From Natronobacterium texcoconense (GTDB taxonomy: Archaea > Halobacteriota > Halobacteria > Halobacteriales > Natrialbaceae): 64,000 bases of DNA. The notes under the pieces are model-generated. The model did not search any database. It was given only the letters and a program-made list of their open reading frames with translations, and was not told the origin of the DNA. Made by a program: the position numbers and the translations under genes. The stretch spans positions 430,483 through 494,482 of the forward strand of contig NZ_FNLC01000003.1 of NCBI RefSeq assembly GCF_900104065.1, read 5' to 3'. Numbering within the stretch: position 1 is the first letter of the stretch; every line of letters begins with the position of its first letter. Positions 10,900 through 19,636 of the stretch are shown piece by piece.

Positions 10900-11923
10900 C
10901 GTCGTCCTCGTCCCCGACCGGCGGCCACTCCCAGGCGTCAGCCCGAACGATGCCCAGCAGCTTCCGACGGCGCTCGGACAGGTCCTCGAGTTCGTCGCCG
11001 AACTCCGCGTCGGAGACGGTCGGGATCCCCTCTTCGCGAAGCCGCTCCAGATCGGGCTTGGGCGGCACCTCGTCGGCGGGTTCGATGAACGCCGCGTCTA
11101 GCGTCTCGAGGTAGCTGTCCGTACTTGCGCGAGCGGTTTCGACCAGCGTCGGCTCGACCTGTTCGTCTGCGGGAACCCCGTGTCGGTACAGCGTCAGCGC
11201 CTCGTCCAGAATCGGGACGGCAAGCGCAGACGCTTCGTCGCCGCTCTCGCTGTGGTAGTAGTGGAGGATCGGGTAGGACTTGTGTTGCTCCGCCAGCAGC
11301 GACAGCTGGGTGGCCATCGACTCGAGCGGTAACTCGAGGCCGCGGAACGGTTCGTTCGCTTCGCCGGCGTTTTCGTTCCAGCTCGCCCGGACGAACGCCT
11401 CGCTTCGCTCTCCGAGGCCGGTGACGTCGCTTGCGAAGGCGCGTTTCTCCGCGACCGAACCAAGGACGGAGAGCACGTAGGAGACGCCGAGCGTAACGAA
11501 GGCCATGCCGGTCGCGGTCGTGAACGAACTGGCGATCTCCCAGGTCGGACTCGTGGGCGTGTAGTCGCCGTTCCCGTTGGTGAACATGGTGTAGGCGACG
11601 TAGTAGAGGTAGCCCGACCAGTCGGCGGGTTCGCCGGTGTGGACGCTGACCAGAGCTACCGTGCCGCCGGCGAAAAGCAGCGTCCAGCCGATCCACAGCA
11701 GGGCGATCCACATCGCCAGCGTGAGCACGAGGATGAGCGGACCGGCGAGGCTAAGCGCGCGGGAATCGTTCCGTCTGATCCGGCGGAGGAGTCGCCAGAC
11801 GGTCGTCGTCAGTCGACCGGACAGCGGCCCGGAGCCGCCGTCAACCCACAGCGTCGTCCAGATGATGTCTACGATCACTGCGGCCAGAGTGACGATACCG
11901 GCGACGAGAAAGAGCGGTTCCAT
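10889..11923 (-). CDS. Two-TM (KcsA-like) ion-channel protein
   Basis: A 344-residue membrane protein with hydrophobic helices at about 3-25, 60-90 and 130-155. A pore loop with TNGNGDYTP (115-123) stands where potassium channels have TVGYGD. The Thr-x-Gly-x-Gly-Asp frame is kept but the Val and Tyr are both Asn, so potassium selectivity may be changed. The long acidic C-terminal half (about 165-344) is cytosolic and has no recognisable RCK/TrkA domain. Haloarchaeal relatives are annotated as ion-channel or two-pore potassium channel proteins. Confidence 0.75.
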   Translation of the reverse strand: MEPLFLVAGIVTLAAVIVDIIWTTLWVDGGSGPLSGRLTTTVWRLLRRIRRNDSRALSLAGPLILVLTLAMWIALLWIGWTLLFAGGTVALVSVHTGEPADWSGYLYYVAYTMFTNGNGDYTPTSPTWEIASSFTTATGMAFVTLGVSYVLSVLGSVAEKRAFASDVTGLGERSEAFVRASWNENAGEANEPFRGLELPLESMATQLSLLAEQHKSYPILHYYHSESGDEASALAVPILDEALTLYRHGVPADEQVEPTLVETARASTDSYLETLDAAFIEPADEVPPKPDLERLREEGIPTVSDAEFGDELEDLSERRRKLLGIVRADAWEWPPVGDEDDVTR

Positions 11924-12125
11924 GTGCCGGCGGCTTCACCACCTAACCCCATCAACGACCGGCCGGCGAATTCATCGATTCATCGACGTTTCGGCTCGAT
12001 ACGGGTCCGCGTCGATCCGCCGAGCAGTCCCGATCCGTCCCGCGGAACGGGGAAGACTCGTCAGCGTGGTCGAGTGTTTCCGGTGCTACTCACGATATGG
12101 AGATGGGTGCATATGATTCGGTCGA

Positions 12126-12430
12126 ATGGTACGAGAACGAGCCAGCGATCGGCAACGGAGGTTCATCGAGGCGGACAAGAGAGGTGAATTTCATTCGGTT
12201 CTGGAACGTCGCCCCAACGCCGAACGATTCGAGGAACTCATCTGGGAGCGTGAGCGGACGCTGTGGTGGATCGTCGTCGCAGGCGTACACCCGTTGCTGG
12301 TAACGTACTGGCTCTACGAAGACAGATCTCGCTGCTGGAGCGGAACTTTGCGGAGGACTCGATGGTCCGAGTACGCGAGTACCGGGACGGCGACGGATCG
12401 CGCCCCGCGACCGGTCAGTCACGCCGATAG
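12126..12430 (+). pseudogene. Probable frameshifted small membrane-protein gene
   Basis: From the ATG at 12126 one frame reads like a real protein through an acidic/basic helix (RFEELIWERERTLWWIV) and a transmembrane segment (VVAGVHPLLVTYWLYED) to about 12322. It then loses coding character. The continuation appears in a neighbouring frame from about 12323 (QISLLERNFAEDSMVRVREY) and ends at a TAG at 12428-12430. Joining the two needs one single-base indel near 12322. The product would be about 100 residues with one TM helix. It could also be a decayed duplicate or a sequencing error. No family recognised. Confidence 0.4.
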
Positions 12431-12551
12431 TCGAAAGCGACGGCGGGAGACGCGGTGGCGACAGCGGCGTGACCGCGGGTGCAACCGATTACAGATTCGG
12501 CCACGTGTTCTGATCGGAACCCGTATTACCTTAGACCAACGACACAAAGTC

Positions 12552-12728
12552 ATGTATCCGACTCGACCGGTTGCGATCGGTCTCTTCTTCTTCGGTGTCA
12601 TCCTGCTGACTCGAGTCGTTTTCGTGGGACATGCCCAGACCCTGTTCTCGCTGGTGCAACTCCTCGGTGGGCTGTTTTGCTTCGGAGCCGGTCTCGTCGG
12701 ACTCTCCTCTGCCGAGGAATGCCGATAG
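12552..12728 (+). CDS. Small two-TM membrane protein
   Basis: A 58-residue protein beginning MYPTRPVAIG, with hydrophobic stretches at about 7-26 and 32-52 and a short charged tail. The length and pattern match the many small unnamed membrane proteins of haloarchaea. The ATG is the first in this frame after the broken reading frame upstream. No family recognised, and no neighbour gives a functional clue. Confidence 0.5.
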   Translation: MYPTRPVAIGLFFFGVILLTRVVFVGHAQTLFSLVQLLGGLFCFGAGLVGLSSAEECR

Positions 12729-12944
12729 TGTCCGGATACGATCTGAGGGCGAAATCTGCTACTTGTCGGAACGGGAACGAGGCTTGTGAGGGCATCAAGA
12801 CAGTTGCTGCCGGCCTTCTCGTCTATCGGCGGATGTCGGAGACGAGCCACCCTCGGGGGCAGTGAACGGGTGGAGGGGCGGTCAGTGCGCGGTGAATCCA
12901 GGGTTGTCACTCGAGCGGCGGAGATGGAAACGAGGACAGGAACG

Positions 12945-13505
12945 TTACTCGAGCAGGCCGAGGTCCTCGAGTCGCGAGACGATCTTGTCGACGGCGTGTT
13001 CGGCGTCTTCGGGCTTCTTGCCGCCGGTGATGACGAGCTTCCCGGAACCGAACAGCAGCGCGACGACTTCGGGCTCGTCGAGACGGTAGACGAGACCGGG
13101 GAACTGTTCGGGCTCGTACTCGATGTTCTCGAGGCCGAGACCGATCGCGATCGCGTTCAGGTTGAGGTTACGTCCGAGGTCGGCCGAGGTGACGATGTTC
13201 TGGACGACGATCTCGGGGTCTTCGTTGACCTGGATCTGGAGTTCACGGAGCTTGTCGAAGACGATGCGCAGGCTCTCGTGGACGTCGTCCGTGCTCTTCG
13301 CGCCGGTACAGACGATCTTCCCGGATCGGAAGATCAGTGCGGCGGACTTGGGATTCTGGGTGCGGTAGACGAGACCGGGGAACTGTTCGGGGTCGTAGTC
13401 GGCCCCCTCGAGGTCCATCGCGACGCTCTGGAGATCGAGTTCCTGGCCGATGCCGGTCGACGCCACCACGTTTTCGATGTTGATGGTGTCCTTGGGATCC
13501 GTCAT
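12945..13505 (-). CDS. tbp: TATA-box-binding protein
   Basis: General archaeal transcription factor that binds the TATA box and recruits TFB and RNA polymerase. The 186 residues show the two-fold TBP repeat: each half has an INIENVVAS/VQNIVTSAD strand, an EQFPGLVYR strand and an ALIFRSGKIVCTGAK / ALLFGSGKLVITGGK strand. Length equals normal archaeal TBP. It is divergent from the tRNA methylase gene across an AT-rich promoter. Haloarchaea usually have several tbp genes; nothing here shows which paralogue this is. Confidence 0.97.
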   Translation of the reverse strand: MTDPKDTINIENVVASTGIGQELDLQSVAMDLEGADYDPEQFPGLVYRTQNPKSAALIFRSGKIVCTGAKSTDDVHESLRIVFDKLRELQIQVNEDPEIVVQNIVTSADLGRNLNLNAIAIGLGLENIEYEPEQFPGLVYRLDEPEVVALLFGSGKLVITGGKKPEDAEHAVDKIVSRLEDLGLLE

Positions 13506-13518
13506 TAGTCGCTTAAAA

Positions 13519-13540
13519 AGACGTATTTAAGGTTTATAAA
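13519..13540 (-). promoter_or_regulatory. tbp promoter with TATA box
   Basis: On the minus strand the sequence upstream of tbp reads TTTATAAA (13533-13540) followed by TTAAATA (13524-13530). This places a strong TATA box about 28-35 nt and a second candidate about 19-25 nt from the ATG at 13505. It is the clearest core promoter in the window and fits a leaderless or very short-leader transcript. Confidence 0.65.
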
Positions 13541-13707
13541 GGTTGGTGACGCGGCCTGATATATCCGGTTCGTGGAATAAACGTACTGTGCCAGAACCAG
13601 CGTTTCGGGGCGTCTCGGCACTTTCTGGCGTAGAATTTATGAAGTGGGTGGCCGTTCGAGCTCCCGAAAACGGCAGGCTCATACCCGACCCGCGACGACG
13701 ATCGATC

Positions 13708-14757
13708 GTGTATCTGCTCGAGCTCGGCGGCGAGGACGAGGCGTTCGCCCTCCAGGAGGCGGCAAGCGCCGCGGCCGACGTTCGCCCGATTGCGCCGGGT
13801 CTGGCCCTCGCGAACGCCGTTTCTCCCGAGCGCGTCCAGGGTCTCGCCTACACCCACCGCGCGAGCGACCTCGTCGGCCGGACGGACGCCGACCTCGAGA
13901 GCGCCCGGGCCTTGCTCGAGGCCGCACCGCTCGATCGCGAGGGCTCTATCGCCGTGCGTGCGACCGACGTCCACGGTTCGACGGGCGTCAGTACGGAACG
14001 CGCAGAGCGCGCGCTGGGTCAGGTGCTGGTCGACCGCGGGTTCTCGGTCGACCTCGACGACCCAGACCACGTTCTGCGTGCGACGTTCTCGGAGGGCAAA
14101 CTCGAGACGGACGACGCCCGCGGCGAGCGCGTCTCCGTCTGTGCGCTTGGCTGGCTCGCAGCCGAGAGCGTCCGGGACTTTGGAACCCGCGCGCCGACGG
14201 ACAAACCCTTCTTCCAGCCCGGCAGCATGGACCCGCTGCTCGCCCGTGCAATCGCGAACGTCGCCGGCGCGCGACCCGGCGCGACGATTCTGGACCCGAT
14301 GTGCGGAACGGGAGGTGTGCTCGTCGAGGCCGGACTCGTCGGCGCGGACGTCGTCGGTACCGACGCCCAGCGGAAGATGGCCGAGGGTGCCCGCGAGAAC
14401 CTCTCGCACTTCCTCGAGCGCGATGACCTCTCGCCCACCGGCGTCGAACGAGGCTCCTGGGCGGTCGGCCGCGGCGACGCGACCCGACTCCCACTCGACG
14501 ACGACGCCGTCGACGCCGTCGTCTTCGACGCCCCTTACGGCCGCCAGTCGAAGATCGACACGCACCGGCTCGATGACCTCGTCGCCGGCGCTCTTTCGGA
14601 AGCCCGTCGCGTTGCCTCGCGTGCGGTCGTCGTCGCCGATCGGTCGTGGGCCGCGGAAGCGCGGGAAGCGGGATGGGAACTCGAGGCGTCGTTCGAGCGG
14701 CGCGTCCACCGATCGCTGACGCGGTACGTGCTGGTGCTCTCGGACGAGTGTCAGTAG
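13708..14757 (+). CDS. tRNA (guanine(10)-N2)-dimethyltransferase (TrmG10/Trm11 family)
   Basis: A 349-residue RNA methylase that should modify G10 of tRNA using S-adenosylmethionine. The N-terminal THUMP-like half (about 1-165) is followed by a Rossmann methylase domain with the SAM motif DPMCGTGG (about 195-202) and the catalytic motif DAPYGR, an (N/D)PPY variant. The GTG at 13708 is chosen because homologues begin (M)YLLELGGEDE; an upstream in-frame ATG (13543) would add 55 residues of poor coding character overlapping the tbp promoter. Divergent from tbp. Confidence 0.88.
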   Translation: MYLLELGGEDEAFALQEAASAAADVRPIAPGLALANAVSPERVQGLAYTHRASDLVGRTDADLESARALLEAAPLDREGSIAVRATDVHGSTGVSTERAERALGQVLVDRGFSVDLDDPDHVLRATFSEGKLETDDARGERVSVCALGWLAAESVRDFGTRAPTDKPFFQPGSMDPLLARAIANVAGARPGATILDPMCGTGGVLVEAGLVGADVVGTDAQRKMAEGARENLSHFLERDDLSPTGVERGSWAVGRGDATRLPLDDDAVDAVVFDAPYGRQSKIDTHRLDDLVAGALSEARRVASRAVVVADRSWAAEAREAGWELEASFERRVHRSLTRYVLVLSDECQ

Positions 14758-14865
14758 CGTTCGAGCAGTTTCTGGTCGCCTCGGCACGTCCTGAATTGGT
14801 CACCCTACATTTCTCCCCGAATCTTATGGTGACTGGTCTCTTCACCACGTATAGGGGAGATTACC

Positions 14866-15120
14866 GTGAGCACGTCCGAAGACCACACCGACGAGGAGTA
14901 CGGAACGGCGCGTCTCAACCATCGGGGACGACTAACGATCCCGAAAGAGCTACGTGACGATCTCAACCTCGAAGATGGAACCGAGTTTCGGGTCGTCCGT
15001 GACGGCGGTAATATTCGACTCGTCAGGGAACTCCCCGAACTCGAGACGCTCACTCGAGATGAAGAGTGGGGCGAAGAAGCGTTCCGGGACGCCGGAGATG
15101 CGACGTTCGGTGGACGGTAG
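14866..15120 (+). CDS. AbrB/MazE-type antitoxin (VapB-like)
   Basis: An 84-residue protein with a swapped-hairpin AbrB DNA-binding domain (GTARLNHRGRLTIPKELRDDLNL, about 12-34) and an acidic tail (about 50-84) that likely wraps the toxin. Starts at GTG. The stop codon is directly followed by the ATG of the PIN-domain gene with no gap, the standard antitoxin-toxin order. It probably neutralises the toxin and represses its own operon (family knowledge). Confidence 0.85.
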   Translation: MSTSEDHTDEEYGTARLNHRGRLTIPKELRDDLNLEDGTEFRVVRDGGNIRLVRELPELETLTRDEEWGEEAFRDAGDATFGGR

Positions 15121-15585
15121 ATGGCCTCGAAACGAGTTCTTCCGGACCTCAACGCCCTCGCTATCCAGTTGGTCGACGACCATCCCGGTCATCCGTACGT
15201 TACCGAGGAGATCGCACCGGCGCTTACGGGCGGTGATACCCTGATCGTCTTCGGTTATCTGCCGCTTCGGATCCAGTGGGTTCTCGAAGATCTCGGATTC
15301 GAATCGTACGAGGCGAGAAACGCCGTTTCGTCGCTCTTGCAGTATCCGCTCGAGTTCGTCGACGTCGACGACGAGACCGTTCTCGAGGCCTACGAGATTA
15401 GCGCGGAGAAGAACCACGACGTGTCCGACTGTTTCTACGTCGCGCTTGCTCGACGGGCCGACGTAGACGTGCTCGTGACGACGGACCGGGATTTCGAGCA
15501 ACTGTGCGTGGACGAGTCGTTCGAGTACGTCAACCCCGTTCCGGAACACGTTCTCCGGCGGTTCGACGACGTCGGTGAATCGTGA
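15121..15585 (+). CDS. PIN-domain ribonuclease toxin (VapC-like)
   Basis: A 154-residue PIN-domain protein, expected to cut RNA in a Mg2+-dependent way when freed from its antitoxin. Acidic active-site candidates: Asp9 in LPDLNALA, the Asp of HDVSDCFYVALA and the Asp residues of TTDRDFEQL near the C-terminus. Start ATG abuts the antitoxin stop. The gene pair stands alone between the tRNA methylase and a thioesterase, with no IS traces nearby. Confidence 0.83.
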   Translation: MASKRVLPDLNALAIQLVDDHPGHPYVTEEIAPALTGGDTLIVFGYLPLRIQWVLEDLGFESYEARNAVSSLLQYPLEFVDVDDETVLEAYEISAEKNHDVSDCFYVALARRADVDVLVTTDRDFEQLCVDESFEYVNPVPEHVLRRFDDVGES

Positions 15586-15600
15586 CCGCTCACCTAGTTG

Positions 15601-16038
15601 TCAGTAGTCTGCCTCAAGCGCCCGCTCGCGCAACCGCTCGCCCTCGTCGCTCTCGACAGTCAGGTCGGGAACGGGCACCGGTGATCCGTCCTCGTCGATC
15701 GCGACGAAAGTGAACGAGGATTCGGTGGTCTTCTCCGCTTCGCCACTGCGCGGTTCCTCGCGCCACGCTCGCAGGGCGACGTGGACGCTCGTCCGACCGG
15801 AATCGTAGACGTACGACTCGATCAGCGCCGTGTCGCCGATTCCGATCGGTTGCTCGAAGTCGAGTTCGTTCACCTGTGCGGTGACGCAGGTTTCGCCGGC
15901 AAATCGCATCGCCGACATCGCGGCGACCTCGTCGAGCCACTTCATGAGGTTGCCGCCGTGGAGCGTGTCGTTGTTGTTCGCGTGGTTCGGCTGGACGCGA
16001 AACCGGTTCTCGATGTGCGTTTCGCAGACGGTCGGCAT
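15601..16038 (-). CDS. Acyl-CoA thioesterase (hotdog fold)
   Basis: A 145-residue hotdog-fold thioesterase of the YciA/BACH type, hydrolysing acyl-CoA to free acid and CoA. The signature is the HANNNDTLHGGNLMKWLDEVAAMSAMRFA stretch, containing the catalytic Asn/Asp-Gly-Gly region (18-46), followed by the VTAQVNELDFEQPIGIGD strand. It ends 15 bp from the end of the convergent PIN gene. Chain-length preference cannot be told. Confidence 0.9.
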   Translation of the reverse strand: MPTVCETHIENRFRVQPNHANNNDTLHGGNLMKWLDEVAAMSAMRFAGETCVTAQVNELDFEQPIGIGDTALIESYVYDSGRTSVHVALRAWREEPRSGEAEKTTESSFTFVAIDEDGSPVPVPDLTVESDEGERLRERALEADY

Positions 16039-16089
16039 ACCGGCTACTGGATCGGGGAGCGCGAAAAAAGTGGTCGCGTAACCGGTCGA

Positions 16090-16800
16090 TCAGGCTGGCT
16101 GCTCGGCACCCGCCTCGAGTCCCGTCGTCTGGTACTCGGTCTCAATAACCGCGCTCGCGTTGAGTGCGATCAGGCCGAAGCCGACCTTCGTGAGCAGGTC
16201 GAGATAGGTGATCAGCATGACGTCGACACCCGGTGTCAGCACGGCCAGACCCGGCGGCCCGAGCAGCCAGATGACGGGATAGATCGACCAGAGGACGATC
16301 GTGAGGTTCCGCAGGCTCACGAACAGCGACTGGGTTCCCGAACCTCGTTCCCGCGCTCGCTCTGTCATCGTCCCCAGAACCATGTACACCATAACGAGGT
16401 ACGCGATTCCGCCCAGGACGAACAGTCCGAACCGCCAGCTAGCCGAGAGTGCGGCCCCGGCGAAGCCAGCGACCATGACGACCGTGTTGACGGCGACGAT
16501 TTTGTACAGGGTATCGCGATCGACGCCCGCGAGCATCCCGAGGAACGCGAGCAACAGCGGCGTCGTCAGGATCCAGTCGACGTACCGCGGAATGAAGACG
16601 ACGCGATCGTCGACCTCGAGCCACCCCTCTCCCATCGCCATCACGGCGTACGCGACCGTCGCGATCAGGCTGATCGCGGCGAGAGTCGCGTAGTATTGCA
16701 GGTAGTCGCCGTCTGCCGAGAGCCCTCGCCAGACGAACGCGATCGTTCCGGCGAGCATGCCGAGCGCGCCGACCGCGAACCAGGTCGTTACGTCGATCAT
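16090..16800 (-). CDS. sop2: Sensory rhodopsin II (phoborhodopsin)
   Basis: Seven-helix retinal photoreceptor for blue-light avoidance. Over 236 residues the functional positions fall at the same numbers as in the well-studied Natronomonas protein: Asp75 (counter-ion), Asn105, Val108, Tyr174, Tyr199, Asp201, Thr204 and the retinal Schiff-base Lys205. Thr204 and Tyr199 are the residues that couple light to the transducer, and Val108 belongs to the blue-shifted pocket. It lacks the second proton-donor carboxylate pattern of a pump. The start overlaps the htrII stop by 4 bp, so receptor and transducer are made together. Confidence 0.95.
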   Translation of the reverse strand: MIDVTTWFAVGALGMLAGTIAFVWRGLSADGDYLQYYATLAAISLIATVAYAVMAMGEGWLEVDDRVVFIPRYVDWILTTPLLLAFLGMLAGVDRDTLYKIVAVNTVVMVAGFAGAALSASWRFGLFVLGGIAYLVMVYMVLGTMTERARERGSGTQSLFVSLRNLTIVLWSIYPVIWLLGPPGLAVLTPGVDVMLITYLDLLTKVGFGLIALNASAVIETEYQTTGLEAGAEQPA

Positions 16801-18446
16801 GCCGTATCACCCGTCACTGTCGCCCCAGCGCCGTCGTCAGCGCGTGACACCTCGGTGTCCTGCAGGATCTCGAGTAGCGTGTCCGCCTCGTCCGCGAGGT
16901 CGTCGACCCGCTGGAAGACGTCCCGGACGGAATCGGCCTGGGTATCGGCGGCGTTCGCGACGCTCTCTGCCTCGGCCGCGGTCTCCTCGGAAACTGCCGC
17001 CACGTCGTCGGTCATCTCGACTACCTGCTGTGCCGAGTGAGCCTGGGTATCCGTCGACTCGTTTATCTCCTGGATGCCCGTGTTCGCTTCTTCGACGGCC
17101 TCGACGATCCGCTCGAGCGAGTCGACGGTCTCTTCGACGGTGTCGACGCCCCGCGAGATCCGGTCGCTGGTCTCCCGGATGTCCTCGACGGTCTCCTGGG
17201 ACTGTTCCTGAATGCGGCCGATCAGGTCGTCGATCTCGTCGGTTGCCGCCTTCGTCTCTTCTGCCAGCGATTTCACTTCGTTCGCGACGACCGCGAACCC
17301 GTCGCCTTCGTCGTTCGCGTGGGCTGCCTCGATCGAGGCGTTCAGCGCCAGCAGGTTCGTCTGCTCGGCGACGTCGGCGATCAGTTCGGTCACCTCGCCG
17401 ATCTGCTGGGTCTCCTCGTACAGCGCCTCGATCGCTTCGACGGCCTCGTCGGTCTGAGCTTCGACCTCGTTCATCTCCTGGATCGCCTCCTCCGCGGTCT
17501 CACGTCCGGTCTCGCCGGCGGTCGCCGCCTTCTGGGATGTCTCGGCGACTTCGGCTGCACTCGCAGCCATCTCCTCGGTCGTCGCCGAGATGTCGTCCAT
17601 CTCGTGGGCGATCTCCTGGATGTTCTCCGTCTGGCTGTTCGCACCGCGGGAAATCTCCTGGATCGTCTCGTTGACACCGTCGGTCGCATCCAGCACGTGT
17701 TCGGCGTTTTCCCGCACTTGCTGGCTGCTCTCGGAGACCTCGACCGCGAACCGGTCGATACGGCCGACCAGTTCCTCGATCCCCTCCATCATCTCGTTGA
17801 ACGACGCCGCGATCGACCCCATGGCGTCGTTGCCGCTTTGCGCCTCGAGTCGCTGCGTGAAATCGCCCTCGGCGCAGACCGCCATCACGTCGCTGAACCG
17901 CTCCGCTTCGGCTTCCAGTTCCTCGTTGATTTCCGCGAGTCGCTCCCGCTCGTGTTCGACCTCCTCGCGGGCTGTTTCGGCACGCTCGCGTTCGGTCTCG
18001 GCTTCCTCGAGCGCCTCTTCAGCGCGTTCTCGCTCGCGTTCTGCGGTCTCGATCGACTCCCGGAGCGAGTCGCGCATCTCGTCGAAGGAGTCGTAGAGGT
18101 CGCCGATCTCGTCTTTGCGGCGCGTCTCGAGGTCGACGTCCAGTTCCTCCTCGCCCATGCGACTCGCCTTGGCCGACAGCGAGGACAGCGATACAGCGGT
18201 GTTGCCGCCAACCGTCGCCGCGACGAGTCCGAGATTGATCACCGTCAGTACGATCAGTCCGAGAATTGCAGACACCGCGACCTCACCGACGACCGCCGGA
18301 TCGTCGGCGAGTGCCGCCGTGATCTCGAGATAGACCGCTCCCCCGAATCCGATCGTCACCGCGATCACGAGCGTGAAGATCGCCCCCAGTTTCGCAGTGT
18401 AACTCCGCCGAACTCGGCCGGGGAGGAGAAGTCGTGCGACGTTCAT
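16797..18446 (-). CDS. htrII: Sensory rhodopsin II transducer
   Basis: A 549-residue methyl-accepting transducer that relays the sensory rhodopsin signal to CheA/CheW and the archaellum. Two N-terminal TM helices (about 20-42 and 58-82) have only a short outer loop, as expected when the ligand is a membrane receptor. HAMP segments follow (about 83-210), then long coiled-coil methylation helices and the hairpin tip ([17 protein letters not shown], about 365-385). It precedes sop2 in the same operon with a 4-bp overlap. A TATA-like box lies 26-33 nt upstream. Confidence 0.95.
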   Translation of the reverse strand: MNVARLLLPGRVRRSYTAKLGAIFTLVIAVTIGFGGAVYLEITAALADDPAVVGEVAVSAILGLIVLTVINLGLVAATVGGNTAVSLSSLSAKASRMGEEELDVDLETRRKDEIGDLYDSFDEMRDSLRESIETAERERERAEEALEEAETERERAETAREEVEHERERLAEINEELEAEAERFSDVMAVCAEGDFTQRLEAQSGNDAMGSIAASFNEMMEGIEELVGRIDRFAVEVSESSQQVRENAEHVLDATDGVNETIQEISRGANSQTENIQEIAHEMDDISATTEEMAASAAEVAETSQKAATAGETGRETAEEAIQEMNEVEAQTDEAVEAIEALYEETQQIGEVTELIADVAEQTNLLALNASIEAAHANDEGDGFAVVANEVKSLAEETKAATDEIDDLIGRIQEQSQETVEDIRETSDRISRGVDTVEETVDSLERIVEAVEEANTGIQEINESTDTQAHSAQQVVEMTDDVAAVSEETAAEAESVANAADTQADSVRDVFQRVDDLADEADTLLEILQDTEVSRADDGAGATVTGDTA

Positions 18447-18470
18447 GTGCTCCTAACGGAGGAGTATCCG

Positions 18471-18480
18471 TCTATAATGG
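18471..18480 (-). promoter_or_regulatory. TATA box of the htrII-sop2 operon
   Basis: On the minus strand the sequence CCATTATAGA covers 18480-18471, placing an ATTATAGA core about 26-33 nt upstream of the htrII ATG. This fits a leaderless archaeal promoter driving both phototaxis genes. Confidence 0.55.
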
Positions 18481-18592
18481 TGATGGCCGCACTGTTAGGC
18501 TCGAGTTGGTTGGAGAAGTCGAAACGTGGGCCCGAAATGCAGTCGCAGCTACCGCTTGCCGTCGCCGTGTTTCGTAGCGGAGGATACCTGCG

Positions 18593-19597
18593 TTAGCTCT
18601 CCCGACTCAGTTCCGACAGCAGCCGCGCGACGTGAATCCGATCGCTCGTCCCCTCGTGCATCTCGAACTCGATATCGCCCGCGAGTCGGTGGATCCGCGC
18701 GAGTCGGTCACCCTGGTAGCGTTTGCGGGCGACCCGAAGGATCGCGTCGACGACCTCCTCGCCGTCTAATCCCTCGTCGATCAGCAGGTCGTCGAGCGTG
18801 CTGCGAGCATCCGTGAACTCGCCGTCCTCGGCGTCTTCGAGCATCGACTCGACCTCGTCGTCGACGCCGACGTCGCCGATGGTCTCGTAGGCCGCCGTCA
18901 TCGTGAGTTCGCCCTCGCCCTCGACGGTCGTCTGGGCCGCGAGGATCGCCCGCCGAAGGTTCCCGTTCGCGTATCCCGCGACGAACTCGAGGCCGTCCTC
19001 GTCGTACTCGACGTCTTCTGCCTCGAGAATCCGTTCCAGAACGATCTCGATCTCGTCGCTCGTCGGCGAACGGAAGGAGACTGGGAAACACCGCGAGCGG
19101 ATCGGCGGGATGAGTTTGGTGGGCTGGCGAGTGGCGACGATAAACTGCGTCGTCCGGTGGTGTTGCTCCATGATCCGGCGCAGCGCCTGCTGGAAGTCCT
19201 CGCGGACGTCCTCGGCGTTGTCCAGCAGGATCGTCTTGTACTCGCCCGAGACCGACGAGTAGCTGGCCGACTCCTTGAGGACGTGGTTGATCATGTCGCG
19301 TTTGGACATCGAGGAGCGGCCGACGAGGAACTGCTCGAACCGTGGATCGTTCTTGATCTCGGTTTTCGTCCGGCCGAAGAAGTCGGCGACGTTGATCTCG
19401 ACGAGGTCGTTATCGGGGTCTTCGTGTGCTTCGCGGGCGAGCGCACGCGCCGCTGCGGTCTTGCCGCTTCCAGGAGGTCCCTGCAGGAGAAGATTGATCG
19501 GCTCGTCGACGGCTCGCTCGAGGTAGTCGCGAGCGTCGTCCTGTGGCAACTCGGCCAGCTCCGGGGCGTACGTGTCGGTCCACAGCGGCGCGTCCAT
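18593..19597 (-). CDS. Replication factor C small-subunit paralogue (AAA+ clamp-loader ATPase)
   Basis: A 334-residue AAA+ protein of the clamp loader that places PCNA on DNA. Walker A is GPPGSGKT (40-47) and the SRC arginine-finger motif is at 168-170 (IRSRC). Walker B reads LLDNAED (125-131) where active RFC small subunits have DEAD, so the catalytic Glu position is altered. It likely corresponds to the second small subunit found in haloarchaea (RfcC type), but I cannot assign the letter from sequence alone. Monocistronic; next to the phototaxis operon by chance. Confidence 0.88.
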   Translation of the reverse strand: MDAPLWTDTYAPELAELPQDDARDYLERAVDEPINLLLQGPPGSGKTAAARALAREAHEDPDNDLVEINVADFFGRTKTEIKNDPRFEQFLVGRSSMSKRDMINHVLKESASYSSVSGEYKTILLDNAEDVREDFQQALRRIMEQHHRTTQFIVATRQPTKLIPPIRSRCFPVSFRSPTSDEIEIVLERILEAEDVEYDEDGLEFVAGYANGNLRRAILAAQTTVEGEGELTMTAAYETIGDVGVDDEVESMLEDAEDGEFTDARSTLDDLLIDEGLDGEEVVDAILRVARKRYQGDRLARIHRLAGDIEFEMHEGTSDRIHVARLLSELSRES

Positions 19598-19636
19598 CGC
19601 CCGATCGTACGAACGCGGCGGGTAAGAATCGGTCGA

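Noticed and set aside
13543..13707. Longer start for the tRNA methylase (ATG at 13543)
   Set aside because: The first 55 residues have poor coding character and overlap the tbp promoter region; homologues begin at the YLLELGG segment.
13534..14787. 417-codon minus-strand frame opposite the tRNA methylase
   Set aside because: Antisense shadow; the plus strand has the THUMP methylase motifs.
15601..16038. Considered a phenylacetate-type (PaaI) thioesterase
   Set aside because: The GGNLMKWLDEVAAM pattern and length fit acyl-CoA thioesterases of the YciA/BACH type better.
17037..18596. Long 519-codon open frame antisense to htrII
   Set aside because: Mirror of the GC-rich transducer gene; composition is Leu/Asp/Arg shadow with no family pattern, while the other strand has a complete HtrII.
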